Positions 35,286 to 45,954 of a DNA stretch of 64,000 nt are shown here, piece after piece. The notes under the pieces are model-generated. The model had not been told where the DNA came from. It was given only the letters and a program-made list of their open reading frames with translations, and searched no databases. Source of the stretch: Bimastos eiseni. Its lineage: Eukaryota > Annelida > Clitellata > Crassiclitellata > Lumbricidae. The stretch's first letter is position 1. Every line of letters starts with the position of its first letter. The stretch lies in NCBI GenBank assembly GCA_959347315.1, contig OY365814.1, positions 28,488,885-28,552,884 of the forward strand, read 5' to 3'. A program made the translations under genes and the position numbers.

Positions 35286-35754
35286 GGATTTTGAGATTTA
35301 GATATCTCGAAGGATTGAGAAAGTCAGCTGAATGGAACACATTCTGCAACGCAGTACAAATCAAGAGATACTACAAACGGTGGATGAACACTGCAGAGGT
35401 CCCTGATATGATTAATTATAACCCGATGTATAGAGAAAATGGTTTGTCCATGACTAAAATTCGGATGGACTATAGTTATAGTGGCTGACTACCCAGTGCC
35501 CTACCAACTGAGTTTGTGCCTCTGAGTAGGCCTATCCATAATCCACGTGTTACCACGTGATTACATTAACCACAAGCACCTCAGCTGGCGGGTTAGGAAT
35601 TCGATCCTCACTTCCATTCTGCACATGATGGACCCCAGTCTGCGTCGTTTTTATTTAGTAGGCCTACAAACCAGATTCGATTATGCTTCACCGTTTATCT
35701 TAACATCTAAATATAAATAAAGAGAGAGTTATACCTGTCTGTGTGTTTCTCTGT

Positions 35755-36172
35755 CCGGCGATGCATTTGCACAGTTTTACAGCTATTCGTTTGAAACATT
35801 CACCGTTGACTCGGGGGACACTAAGGACACGCAGTCGAGGGTTCGTGAACCCGCGGACGCCGTCTTCCATGTCTCCAGGCAAAAAACCTGTCTCTGGACT
35901 AGTATACTCTCAAAGTTTCCTTCTCATTCGCATTTAGCGCCACACCTTTTCTTCTTTTACACCGTCATGAATATCGAATGGACGGTTTGGGGAGAAATAC
36001 GTTTGCACAGTCGGTCACGTGGGTATGTACTTTGTACGCATTTGCACACTTTTCGACCAATTGACTCGAAACCTTCACCGGGGAACACCTCGGACAACCA
36101 GTAGAGCGGTTTGTGAATCCCGCGGCCGCCGTCTTCCTCCTCTCCAGGCCCAAAAACCTGCCTCAACCCGGA
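35755..36172 (+). repeat. direct duplication of an about 135-bp segment
   Basis: Segment 1 (about 35760-35895) and segment 2 (about 36037-36172) share GCATTTGCACA, GAAACNTTCACCG, GTGAANCCCGCGG, CGCCGTCTTCC and CTCCAGGC-CAAAAACCTG in the same order, about 70 percent alike by eye. Both are GC-richer than their surroundings. Confidence 0.65.
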
Positions 36173-36557
36173 CGAACGCAAGGTGCCCTAGCTAGTCTTG
36201 GATAAGCCAACACCTAGGTTCAGATGTTTCTGTGAGTTTTAAACCTGCAATTACTACCGGACCCATTATACCATACACAAACGACATCCTTTTACGTTTC
36301 GTGTTGACGCGTGCCTATCCAAGGGTTCTGCTATAGGCCTACGTTTTAGGCCTATTGAGTTCTACCAAGCTAGACATGATGCGCTTTAGTCTGGTTAGAG
36401 ACTTCCTTAATGTTTTCGGCATTGCCTGTCACTTTAAACGTCGCACACAATTTACGTGTCTGTGTATTTTATTCACTTGTTTCGCCGAGTGTTCAGACAC
36501 GTAGACCCGCTTTGGCAGCGCGCATGATCGACCTTTCAATGACCTTCACCCTGCGTG

Positions 36558-36763
36558 TATAAGGCTGCCGCTGACAGTGACGGCTGTCGACTGACGCGTG
36601 CAATTGATGGACGTGGTCGCTACTAAAAGTAGAATTCTGGTCTGCATAGACGAAATAGAATTTGGCCAACATTGCAGCCGCACTTGAAAAAATTAATAGT
36701 GTTTCACCAGCATTGGTGATACCTTAGAATTCGTAATTAAAGTTCTAGGGAGATCTGTTAACG
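36558..36763 (+). promoter_or_regulatory. candidate TATA promoter and non-coding first exon
   Basis: TATAAGG at 36558 is followed by a GC-rich stretch and, 200 bp on, a strong donor AACG/GTAAGTG at 36764. If used, it would be a 5' leader exon for a plus-strand gene, possibly an alternative start of the PPP1R3-type gene 9 kb downstream. No direct link is visible. Confidence 0.25.
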
Positions 36764-37154
36764 GTAAGTGCAGTGAAATCAATTAACCACATAATACTAG
36801 TCATCGATCATTAATAATTCGCCTGCGGCGGCTATCGTGTGGATGTGTAGTCGTAACGTTGACAGCTCGTGAAGACATACATTTCAGGGTAGCTTCTAAA
36901 GATATACTATGACAACTTTAAATGGCCTGAGATTAATTAGTTAGCCACCGAAGCGCCAATTAATTACTGATCCTTCACACGAAATGGCGTCTCTGCTTTG
37001 TGCTACCTGTTTGTGGTCAGCGCTATAATTAACTGACATTTAATTAGTTTTTATGTTAGGACTGCTACAGGTATGGGGCATGGTTCGCAACTACCTCAGC
37101 TACCTGCACCACTTTATCGATTTATCGCTTGGGTAGGCTGAACGTTCCAGAGGC

Positions 37155-37525
37155 TTCATAGAGCATAAGGTTACATGAAGCCAGAGAGTTTACGTATGTC
37201 ATGGTGTTACATAGGACTGGAGGTTACATAGGACCTCAGGTTACATAGGGCATCAGGTTACACGGGGCACAAGGTTACATGAGGCCTGAGGTTATATGGG
37301 GGGAGGGGCGGGATTGAGGTTACATAGGGTCTGAGGTTACATATGACCTTAAGTTACATGGGGCCTGAAGCTTCGTGTAGGCCTATAGTCCGAGATTACA
37401 TGGGGCCTGGTGTTGCATGGAAACTCATGGTTGCATGGGGTCTGAGACTCTGAGGTTATATTAAGGCCTGAGGTTACATAAGGCACGCGGTTACGTATAT
37501 AAAGCCTCATGTTACATAGGGCCTG
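37155..37525 (+). repeat. degenerate 18-20-bp minisatellite (AGGTTACATAGGGCCTG)
   Basis: About 18 copies of a unit built on GAGGTTACATAGGGCCTG, with GGGG, TATG and GACC variants. Confidence 0.85.
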
Positions 37526-38123
37526 TAATCTGTAAGCATAGGCCCTATATCATTCCTTGGGCATTAAATAGAGCTCATAATGGGTTTGGTTCGGGTCTCA
37601 CATGGGTCCTAAATGCATCGGCTCCATTTTAGGATACGGATAATGATATAGTCAAGAATAAAGTTGCTTGTCTTATTTTTAATTGACAGTTTTTTTGTCA
37701 TTAGGCGTAGGTATTGGTGCTTCTCTCAGAGGTAATGGGTACTTTACTTATTGATACATTTGTGTCCACTTTATCGACACACTGCCTAATTAGAAACTCT
37801 TGTATATGGCCATTGAACGGCTGAAATTGCTCGAGGCTGTACAAGTGATCATTGTGACGGACCAGAGTGTTTGAACAGATGGGGACATTGGACCATTAGA
37901 AAAGAAGAGGCTGTTTTAGTCATAATGATAGCAAATAGGCTCATGGCTGCCAACTCTCCATCTCCATATACTAATTATATAATCTGTCTTCCAAACACTT
38001 CAGTTACTGAAATGTCTTGTATGTTAAAATCTCATTCGAACAAGTATGCGACCTTTATTCGATGTCGATCTATAGGGCTTTAAATTGGGCCTTTTGGGCC
38101 TCCCCTATTTTTACCTGGCACCG

Positions 38124-38240
38124 GAAGGAAACGAGAAGTTTGACCATTGCTAACTGGGTTTGATATTGTACCGGTGAATGAGTTGCTCTCCATGTTGTGG
38201 GAGATGAGAAATTTTCAAAGATTTTACATTACATTAAATT
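38124..38240 (+). mobile_element. dispersed repeat with (TTACAT) tail, copy 2
   Basis: AAGGAAACGAGAAGTTTGAC, ACCGGTGAATGAGTTG and GAGAAATTTTCAAAGATTTTACATTACATT correspond in order to the copy at 23352. Confidence 0.65.
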
Positions 38241-38284
38241 ACCTCCTTGTTAGGAGGCCGTGCGCGCGCTCTTTTTCATCATTG

Positions 38285-38525
38285 CCAAAGTAATTATTAT
38301 TAATTCATTCATCCATGCATTCATTCTGAGTATTTATTTAGCGCCCCTTCAAGAAACCTACTCAGGAGCGCTCCTAGCCGCGACTAAAGAAAAAAACACT
38401 TGAGGGACTTGTAAAAACTTGACAGTTGGGCCACAAGCAATGAGCGAGCTCAAATGGGAGATCATTCCATAGAGAATTCGTCCGCAACCGAGAAAGCCTC
38501 TCGATCGATCCTTGTCTACCGGTAA
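38285..38525 (-). mobile_element. LINE 3' end with GAATG-type tail
   Basis: The minus strand translates to SIERLSRLRTNSLWNDLPFE and LAHCLWPNCQVF, the LWN-x-LP block of CR1/L2-like reverse transcriptases. It stops at SAPE* and ends GGGGCGCTAAATAAATACTC then AGAATGAATGCATGGATGAA. It is 5'-truncated. Confidence 0.7.
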
Positions 38526-38628
38526 TCCAGTCTTTGCAGGCACTTTATTGTCACTCCTCTTTTGAAGAAATCGTTGCTAAACGTTCTCTACCCTTCGATC
38601 CTTCGTTACTGCACAACCCTAACCATCA

Positions 38629-38631
38629 TTC

Positions 38632-38680
<49 letters not shown>

Positions 38681-38683
38681 GCG
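38629..38683 (+). repeat. (TA)n(TG)n microsatellite
   Basis: TA run followed by a TG run. Confidence 0.95.
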
Positions 38684-38959
38684 GACAGGCCACAAGGCTT
38701 GAATGAAGGTTTTATTTGTAAATAATCGGTTCGCCATAGCGTTATTTTAACGTGTATTTTCTACAGTGTTGCGCCTTGGAAGGGCTTAAGATCATACGAG
38801 GGAAGACCGATCGGCAGTTTTTAGTTCATTGCATAGCTTGCAGACGCATGAATTGGCTTGAGTATAGCCTGACATACGATGCATCGCTATATTTGTGGAG
38901 CAGTGGTTCGTACTGCTTCATACGTAGAGTGGTTCTCGTACCGCTCCAGGGATCGTTGA

Positions 38960-41760
38960 GTGTTGCCATATAAATACGACCTCTAGTGACAGCCGCTCTC
39001 GCGGTCAGGCCGGTGCTGCTTTTCGCTGATCTGGTGGAGTGGGCCCCTCTGCCGTCGATCGCAAGACGGACCGTGCCCTGATCGTAGGAGTCAACAGGCT
39101 GACAGAGGAAAGACCGATCGTGAGAAATGCTCACAGGTCTGGGTGCCGTTCGAGAGTGCTTACAGACCTGACAGAGAGATAGACTGGGAAAAATCCCCGA
39201 CCGTGCAGACCGTGGGAGTTCTGGTGGCCGAGAAATATTCTTGTTGGCTACCTAGATCGGTCATAGTTACTCCTCACGATTTCCAGCAGGTTGTCGGATA
39301 CGTGACCCCGTCGGTGGCCGTTAGAAAGAGAGATCGGGTAAAGCCCCGAGCAACCGAACGTTACATCGAGAGAGGCCTCGTTGGCCGTTGATACATTATG
39401 CCGGGAAAATCCCAAGCGAAGTCGATCGAAAATAGCGTGACAGATTACGGCGGCCATTGAGGCAATATACGGGAAGAATTCCCCAGTGAACGCGTTGGTT
39501 AAAATACGGGGAGGGCGGCCCCGTGAAGTCGTTGGAAACAGACTGAGAGCTCCCGGTGAAGCCGTTGACACTTACTGGAAAACATAAATACGTTCAATAA
39601 ATACGGGGAGGTTGACCCCATTGGTTGCGTTCGATATAGGGAACGTTCCCTTTGGTGCCGAAAACCTGATCAATTGCGGGCGTCTCCGCATATTCTTTTC
39701 TATTTACGGTTTTCCGTAAACATCTATACTTGGCTACCTAACGTGGTCATACTGGTCATACTTACTTCTCCCGTTTACCAGCATTCTGTTGATATGCGTG
39801 TCTGATCGCAATGTCTTTGCTCGCGGTTTCCCAATGTCTTACGATCTTTCGGTAAATCTTCTTGTTGGCTACCTATGTCGGTCACAGTTACTACGCTGGG
39901 TTTCCAGATATGTATTCACTTGTGTGTCTAGTTGCAATCTTGACTCGCGGTTTCCCCGTGAGGCTTCTACTTGCGGGACTAGCCGCAGAATTTCTTCGTG
40001 TAGATCTAACTACATAATTTTTTCGGGGACTTTATCGAAAGTTCTGTCCATGGTTCGTTCTGGTGTGAAAGAGACAGTACAATTGCTTCAGAGAAAGTTA
40101 TTATAATAATACAGGTCTGTGTGAAATATAGAGGTAACGTGGTGACACTTACCTCAGGTGCCTGTGAAAGAAACCGAGTCTGAGGACTCAGAAACGAAGT
40201 TTGCGAGAGTTGGTGCATTACCGTTGGTCAGAGCTCGAGGTGACGAGTATCTAGATGATCCTACGATGAGAGGAATAAGCGCAGTCCAATGAAGTTACAG
40301 ACATGTGAGAGTCTGGGTGATCGGATACAAAAGTATATGACAGATGAAAGCAGGCCGAGAAATATACTTGTTGGCTACCTAGTTTCGTCATACTTACTCT
40401 CGCGGGTTTCCAGCAGCACTTGAGCTGTCGGACACGTGAGAGTTCGGGTAGCCGAGATCGTTAACATTCGGGTGGCCGGGATAGATGCAGACTGGGTAAG
40501 TCCCAGGATTAGCGATCGCATATAGTCAGATAGGCCCCGGTGGCCGAGAGTGGTACAGACCGTGAATGAGTTCGGGTGGCCGTTCGACAGAAATATCGGG
40601 AAATTCCCGAAGGACCCGCTGGAATTACACGTGGTGGGTGAACACGTTAGAAGAGCATATTACAAACAAGAGAAAACACTGGTGCCGATTGATACCTTCA
40701 GGTTACAAGTCAAATAACTCTTCTTGATGGCTTTATGGTCTTTCGATAAATACTCTTATTTTTTACCTATGTTGGTTATAGTTACTCCTCCCGGTTTCCC
40801 GAGTATCAGAATATATTACGGTGTTGGCGGACAATTTCCAACGCAGAGGACGGTCAATCGTGTGCATGATAACTTAGACCGGTATGCCGCACACGAAAAT
40901 TGACCAAGAGGCACGTGAAAGTCTGGGTTGTCCCTTGTCGTCCGATACCCAAGTATGAAACAGATGAACGCAGACGTGAAAGTCTGGGCAGTCGGATATG
41001 GACCAAGAGGCAAGTGAAAGTCTGGGTAGTCGGAGACCCAGGTTAAAGATAACAAGTAGACCAGTAGACCAAGAATTGATCGATACGTAAATATTACTGT
41101 TGGCTACCTACGTTAGTCATAGATACTCCTTCAGTTTTCCCGAAGTGTATCTACTGGTGTGTCTGATCGAAGTCATCGATACGAGTACGTCTGGGTAATC
41201 GGGCACCCAGGTGAATACATAATTGCTTGTCGTCACACACAGTTCCGAGAACTGACTGACGTGCGAGGTTGGGCCCCCTCGTGCGTAGGTCAGATCGAAG
41301 ATCTGTGTGCAGATAGCTAAGGTTATAGACTGAATACCTTCACTATTATCAGAGTCCGTGATTACCATGCCAGTGTCATTTTTATTGAAGCAGAATATAT
41401 CAGTGTTGGTGGGTGACTGTCAACACAGAATACGGGAACTTACTCCGTCAATTGTGGTGCATGATAAAACATACGTGTGCGGTCGTTATGCCATACACGG
41501 AAATAGATCGTTGAGCAGAAGGCGTGATAGCTAAGTGTCTAGCATGATATAACGAATAGCTGTGAGACTGGTAGTGTCTAGGACAACAGAGTTTAAAGAG
41601 TTGAGAACAGTAATGTCTAGGAGTACAAGACGTTGAATTTAGCTACCGACAATTGTCTAGGCCGATATGGCTAATGGACTTGTTTCAAGTATAACTGAAC
41701 CTCGTAACTCAAGAGAACGTTTGGTGTCCCTTATTGGCGATAATTTCAGAGTCACAAGAT
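38960..41760. repeat. unexplained complex array of degenerate repeats
   Basis: No coding frame. It contains several interleaved repeat families: TTGTTGGCTACCTA...GTCATAGTTACTCC...GGTTTCC (39240, 39730, 39862, 40366, 40760, 41097); GTGAAAGTCTGGGTAGTCGG (40299, 40435, 40564, 40915, 40974, 41012, 41180); a block of about 90 bp (40822 and 41402); TGTCTAGG words (41530-41660); and short GGG(N)CCC dyads such as GGGAAAATCCC, GGGAACGTTCCC and GGGAAATTCCC (39186-39640, 40494, 40597). A clean TATAAATA sits at 38969. Base composition is GC-richer than the neighbours. It may be the non-coding part of an old retroelement or a regulatory or non-coding-RNA locus. Confidence 0.6.
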
Positions 41761-41819
41761 GTTGAATGATACGACATCAGGTAGACAGGAAGAAGAGGCT
41801 AGTAGCTTGGAAGGTAGAG

Positions 41820-41866
41820 AAGGCGAGAAAGACTCCTGCCATACCGGCAGGAGTCTTTCTCGCCTT
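41820..41866. repeat. perfect 21-bp inverted repeat (5-base loop)
   Basis: The left arm AAGGCGAGAAAGACTCCTGC + C (41820-41840), loop ATACC and an exact reverse complement at 41846-41866 give a perfect stem with no mismatch. The 167-codon frame across it (41759-42262) is not supported as a gene. Confidence 0.85.
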
Positions 41867-42653
41867 ACGAACCCTGTTTCGAGTACAGCCATCCTCAGAA
41901 CGTTGCCCATCCGGCGACAGCGGAATAGGCAGAATCAGACCTCGTTACTAATTCGAGCCGTTTTACCTTTCTTGGAGAAGAGACCCGTCCTTAATCTTGC
42001 CTGGTGCGTGATCACCCTGGTAGATATAGAGAGTAACCGTTTGGCATTGAGATTTGATATGGAAGTGACTCGGGCGACTCCAGGCGTGTCAGCGAGCTGG
42101 AGTCGACACCGTCCGAGAGCTAGGCAGGCGCTCGGGCGGCAGAACGCCACATATATTTCATTTATATATATGAGGTCGTTGCATTCATCGCCAAAATTAC
42201 GAAATCGTTCTCTTGCTGATTTGCCAGTCTCGAATGACCTAAACACGATCGGCCAGCAGTAGCTTTCGACATATATCTGATTCATCATAAGAAGTTAGAA
42301 CTCGCCACACTTATACCTACCCGTTTTGTTACGTGTGAATTTATCTTCAACTTAAAATAATCTGGCTGGTTGTTACAGGTTTTAAAGTGTAACAAAAAAG
42401 CCTGATTCGTTCTCTTTCCCCTACAGCCTGACAAAGTTTTCTCCTAAAAATGACACCTAACTGTTTCTGTAACGCGCCTTTAAGAAAGACTGTTTATTAA
42501 GGCGCGATATAAGTGTTAGTTGTATTAGGCCTATATTTTATTGTACTTGTACCTCTCGTCGTCCAAACACCTTTCACCGTTGCCGTTTGATTAGCTTTCT
42601 TCCTGACCCTGTAACTTGAATCTTGACCTAAAAATGGTTTATGACCTTGTCAG

Positions 42654-42852
42654 CCAATCAGTTTTTTGACAGCGCGTGTCAATAAGTGTGTTCCCGCGAT
42701 TTATTATGCTGGTGCTAAAGAAATGTCTAGATTACGATTACGATATCCGAGGTTTCTATTGATTTCGTATTTTAGACGCGTCTGGTTAATTAGTGGGCGG
42801 GGCATGCTGTTTTGCGTCAGACTGACAACGCTGATGTAGGCGGGGCTATTGG
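42654..42852 (+). promoter_or_regulatory. GC-box/CCAAT promoter of the PPP1R3-type gene
   Basis: CCAAT at 42654-42658 (AGCCAATCAG), GC boxes GGGCGGGGC at 42795-42803 and GGCGGGGC at 42839-42846, and an inverted CCAAT (ATTGG) at 42848-42852, with no TATA box. This is the usual layout of a TATA-less animal promoter and lies 100-300 bp before the leader exon that ends at 42998. Confidence 0.6.
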
Positions 42853-42879
42853 CTTGGTGGGCAGGGCTAGCGAGCTGCC

Positions 42880-42998
42880 TATTCCAACGCTAGAGAAATA
42901 AACAGACCGAAGCTAAACGATGCATGAAAACCGGTGCTAGCAGTCGGCATGGAATCGGAGATGGGTGTAGCAATTCGGTTACCTGAAGTAACATTTTG
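42880..42998 (+). other. probable 5'UTR exon 1 of the PPP1R3-type gene, with a small upstream ORF
   Basis: Ends at the strong donor TTTTG/GTAAGTG; the start is estimated from the promoter elements. An ATG at 42949 opens MESEMGVAIRLPEVTF; spliced to the acceptor at 45730 (TG joined to A) it meets a stop immediately, so it is an upstream ORF of 16 codons, not the N-terminus. The join rests on position and splice-site quality only. Confidence 0.5.
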
Positions 42999-43911
42999 GT
43001 AAGTGTTATTTCTTTATCGCTTCCATGTCAGCAATGCTGGGAGGAGAGAAGGTCGTAGACTAAGACATCTAGGTTTAAAAGTGGACTAACTGCAGGCTTG
43101 GATAAAAACCTGCTTTATTAGTAGACTTTGCGCCTAAATACGAGACGGTTACAACATTGTTGTTTAGGCTAAGAACGTCCGTTAACTAGTTTGAAGCTTT
43201 TCGGAGTTACTGTTTGAGTTCTCCTTCTGCTACTTAATACCGCTTATCCGTGCCGTCGGTGGTGATAATCATTACAATGATGAACGTTACCGATCTTAGG
43301 GTAACGGCTGAATGTCAAGGTCATGGACTTCTATGTCAAGGACGTATTTTTTCATGACAGCCTAAACAAACATTTGTTATTCAAGTACCCAGTAACTGTT
43401 CGGGAAAAAAACTCTGCGGAGGTCTGGGCTCGTGAACTGTATTACAGTACTGTAACTTTATTATACTTAGTTTCACCTGTTGAGATTGTGCCAGCCTCGT
43501 CCATTAGCAGTTCCAGGCACTTGCAAAATGGAGGGGATGGCGAACCCATGCCAGTATTTTCATGTTCTACAGATGGGACCCATAGGGGCTCTGTGCATGT
43601 GCCATATGGGAATATGGGCCCCACGTTGACCATGTAGGCCAAGTATTTAATTAATTGTACTGCTTAGCTTTACATATTACACCAACTCTGTTTATAAGGT
43701 AGAGATAAGCTGGTTTGGGCAAGCTGGTTTAGTTTTCCGGATTTCAACATTTCAATGAACATTTGCCTTAAAAGGTCAATGAACAACCAAGCAAGATAGG
43801 TTTTGAAGACCTATATCAGTGCTATAGCCACTTAACTCAAATATGGGCCCTGGCTTCATGGGTTTCTGAATCTCTCATGCATGCATTTGTGTATCCAATC
43901 ATGTAGCAGAT

Positions 43912-44120
43912 GTTGTACCTTGATTTGTCTATCGGATGTTTCACCTTGATTTCTAATTTCTCTGGTTTATTAGATGTTTCACCTTGATTTCCAATTTCCG
44001 TGGTCTATCAGATGTGACCTTGATTTCTAATTTCCGTGGTCTATCGGATGTCTCACCTTGATTTATAATTTTCATGGTCTATCAGATGTTTCACTTTCAT
44101 TTCAAATTTCCATCCATAGC
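43912..44120 (+). repeat. 38-40-bp minisatellite in leader intron
   Basis: About five copies of CACCTTGATTTCTAATTTCC followed by GTGGTCTATCAGATGTTT. Confidence 0.85.
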
Positions 44121-44179
44121 CAATCTGATTTTGACAAGACTTCTTCAACAGATCTGCTTACCAGACTAGACTTTCACTG

Positions 44180-44420
44180 AGGGTGTAGTGTTTAGTGTGT
44201 TCAATAGTTCAGAGGTTCAAATCTTGTCAGAGCAGAAATTAGAGATTTATGCTCCACTATGTGCCCTTTTGCAACCACCTGTAATTAAAATGAGTACACT
44301 GACTGCATACTTACTGTCAGTGAAAAGATGAGACAACAAGAGAAAGGACCCTAATGTGCCGAGGCTAAGAAAATGAAGTCGCTAGCGCTTCATACCCATG
44401 GCTGGCATAATGGACTGTTG
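44180..44420 (+). mobile_element. tRNA-derived SINE, plus-strand copy
   Basis: A-box-like GGTGTAGTGTTTAGTGTG (about 44181) and B-box-like GGTTCAAATCT (44214-44224), then about 130 bp on the body motif GCCGAGGCTAAGAAAATGAA and GTCGCTAGCGCTTCATACCC. Confidence 0.8.
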
Positions 44421-44984
44421 CTCTTCTTCTTAATTGATGTTTCTGATGATGGTGCTATAGAAGTGATTATATTTGCTGAAGTTAGCTGAGCCATGTTATA
44501 GGTGTTAACTCTTGCATGACTGATGGGCGTATCATCGGTCTATAGCTAGTAACATGTGTTTTGGTCCTTGGCTTTACAGTTTACAGTTATCGTAAAGGTG
44601 GCTGACTTTCTGGCCAGAAACAAGGGCAGCCTCGCTGGCAACCGTTTGACATTTTCTAGCGGTTCTATGAATAAAACACCAAACAGTCGAGTTATTGTCA
44701 GAAATAACTACAGATATGCATATCTTTGTCCTATCTTTAGTTGTATAATTATATATGCATGTTTATCTACCTCTTGCACATATATATGTAAATATATATT
44801 TATATATATATATACATGTATATTTGTTGGCTGTTACATGTATATTTATAGGTGTAGCGATGAATTTGGGACTTTGTCCAGTTACTCAGTTTCTTGGTTG
44901 CAAGAACAATTCTTTTGTAACCAGATGGTGTATATGAAAGTGGCAAAGTCACCAGGAAGATGCTGGGAGTGGTATTTACTACGG

Positions 44985-45215
44985 ACATAATACAGATGGC
45001 AGAATGAGGTGGCATGGTCATGTGATGAGAAGAGAGGAGGAAAGCGGTGTGTATGAAATATTAGAGCAGATTTCACCAGACGCCTAAGTCGGAGACTACA
45101 AAAGAAGAAAGGATCTGGAAATATGATACAAAAGGACTTTAAGCTTATAAAATTAGTAGATGGAAAACGCAGGTGACAGAATCAAGTGGAGGAGAAGGAT
45201 CTGTGTGGCTGACAC
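44985..45215 (+). mobile_element. RTE/Nimb-like LINE remnant
   Basis: Translation gives the NTDGRMRWHGHVMRREEESG block, then KWRRRICVADT, the C-terminal GHVMRRE and WRRRI-x-VADP motifs of RTE-type LINE proteins. It shares ISPDA with the minus-strand copy at 23040-23350. Stops are present. Confidence 0.75.
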
Positions 45216-45566
45216 TTCCTTCCCTCGGGAGGAATTTATTCAACCCTGAAGAATGAGATACATACCCGAAATGGTTCAGAACCAGGTTTAACTGACTTAC
45301 TGGACCGCTGTCACGCTGCGTATTCACATATTGTTGTATAGATTATAATTATTAGGTCTGTTTGTAAATTCTGTGTACGCATAGTCATATAATTATACTG
45401 TAATTTAGCAGTTTTGACATCAGGTCCGTATTATTTTAATGTTCAGAATCTCAGCTGGAGAGGGTTAGTATTGTACTTGACATGTGCACATTAACATTTA
45501 CCTTTATTTCCCAAATTAGCACAATAAATAAAACAAAATTTGTTGGGTTATGTGTATGACCTGACA

Positions 45567-45695
45567 CCGAAAAGAAAAGAGAGGATTGGCTATTGCGGAC
45601 TTGATTTGGTATAGCGCCGTTGAATTAGCTGGTCTCCCTGACATGGCTTTTGTGGACGCTGACAAATTCGCGAAGATTTACATCACATTATGAAC
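45567..45695 (+). mobile_element. dispersed repeat with (TTACAT) tail, copy 3
   Basis: AGAGGATTGGCTATTGCGGA, CTTGATTTGGTATAGCGCCG and AGCTGGTCTCCCTGACATGG match the copy at 23352 closely. It ends about 35 bp before the acceptor of the PPP1R3-type coding exon. Confidence 0.75.
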
Positions 45696-45729
45696 TGGTT
45701 TCTGCCATCTTCTTTTTTTGATATTTCAG

Positions 45730-45954
45730 AGTGCCAGTTTAACATTGGGGTTCTGCTGTATGGAATCGTTCTCTGCATCCTCCAAGAGGTGGAATTTTTC
45801 TTTCGATTCGGCACTGAGTCGTTGATGAGAGGGAGTGCAACATGAACTGGAAACCTCTGTCCATCTGAGTCATCTCAGAGCGCTTGTCGGGGGGATCTTC
45901 TGCACCATCTTTCGTTAAGTTTCTATTGTCTAGTTCAATACAAACCAGATAATA
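45730..45954 (+). other. 5'UTR part of the PPP1R3-type coding exon
   Basis: Follows acceptor TTTTTTTGATATTTCAG. It holds an upstream ORF at about 45761 (MESFSASSKRWNFSFDSALS, stop at TGA) and another very short one, so leaky scanning or translational control is possible. An in-frame TAG at 45931 shows that the main ORF cannot begin upstream of 45955. Confidence 0.65.

Noticed and set aside
35237..35488. 83-codon plus-strand frame
   Set aside because: Its start lies in the dispersed repeat at 35140, and the rest has no domain or splice signal.
35570..35615. tRNA-like GGAATTCGATCC word
   Set aside because: B-box-like word only; no A box at the right distance in the same orientation.
41759..42262. 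167-codon plus-strand frame
   Set aside because: Contains the perfect hairpin and has no recognisable domain or splice context.
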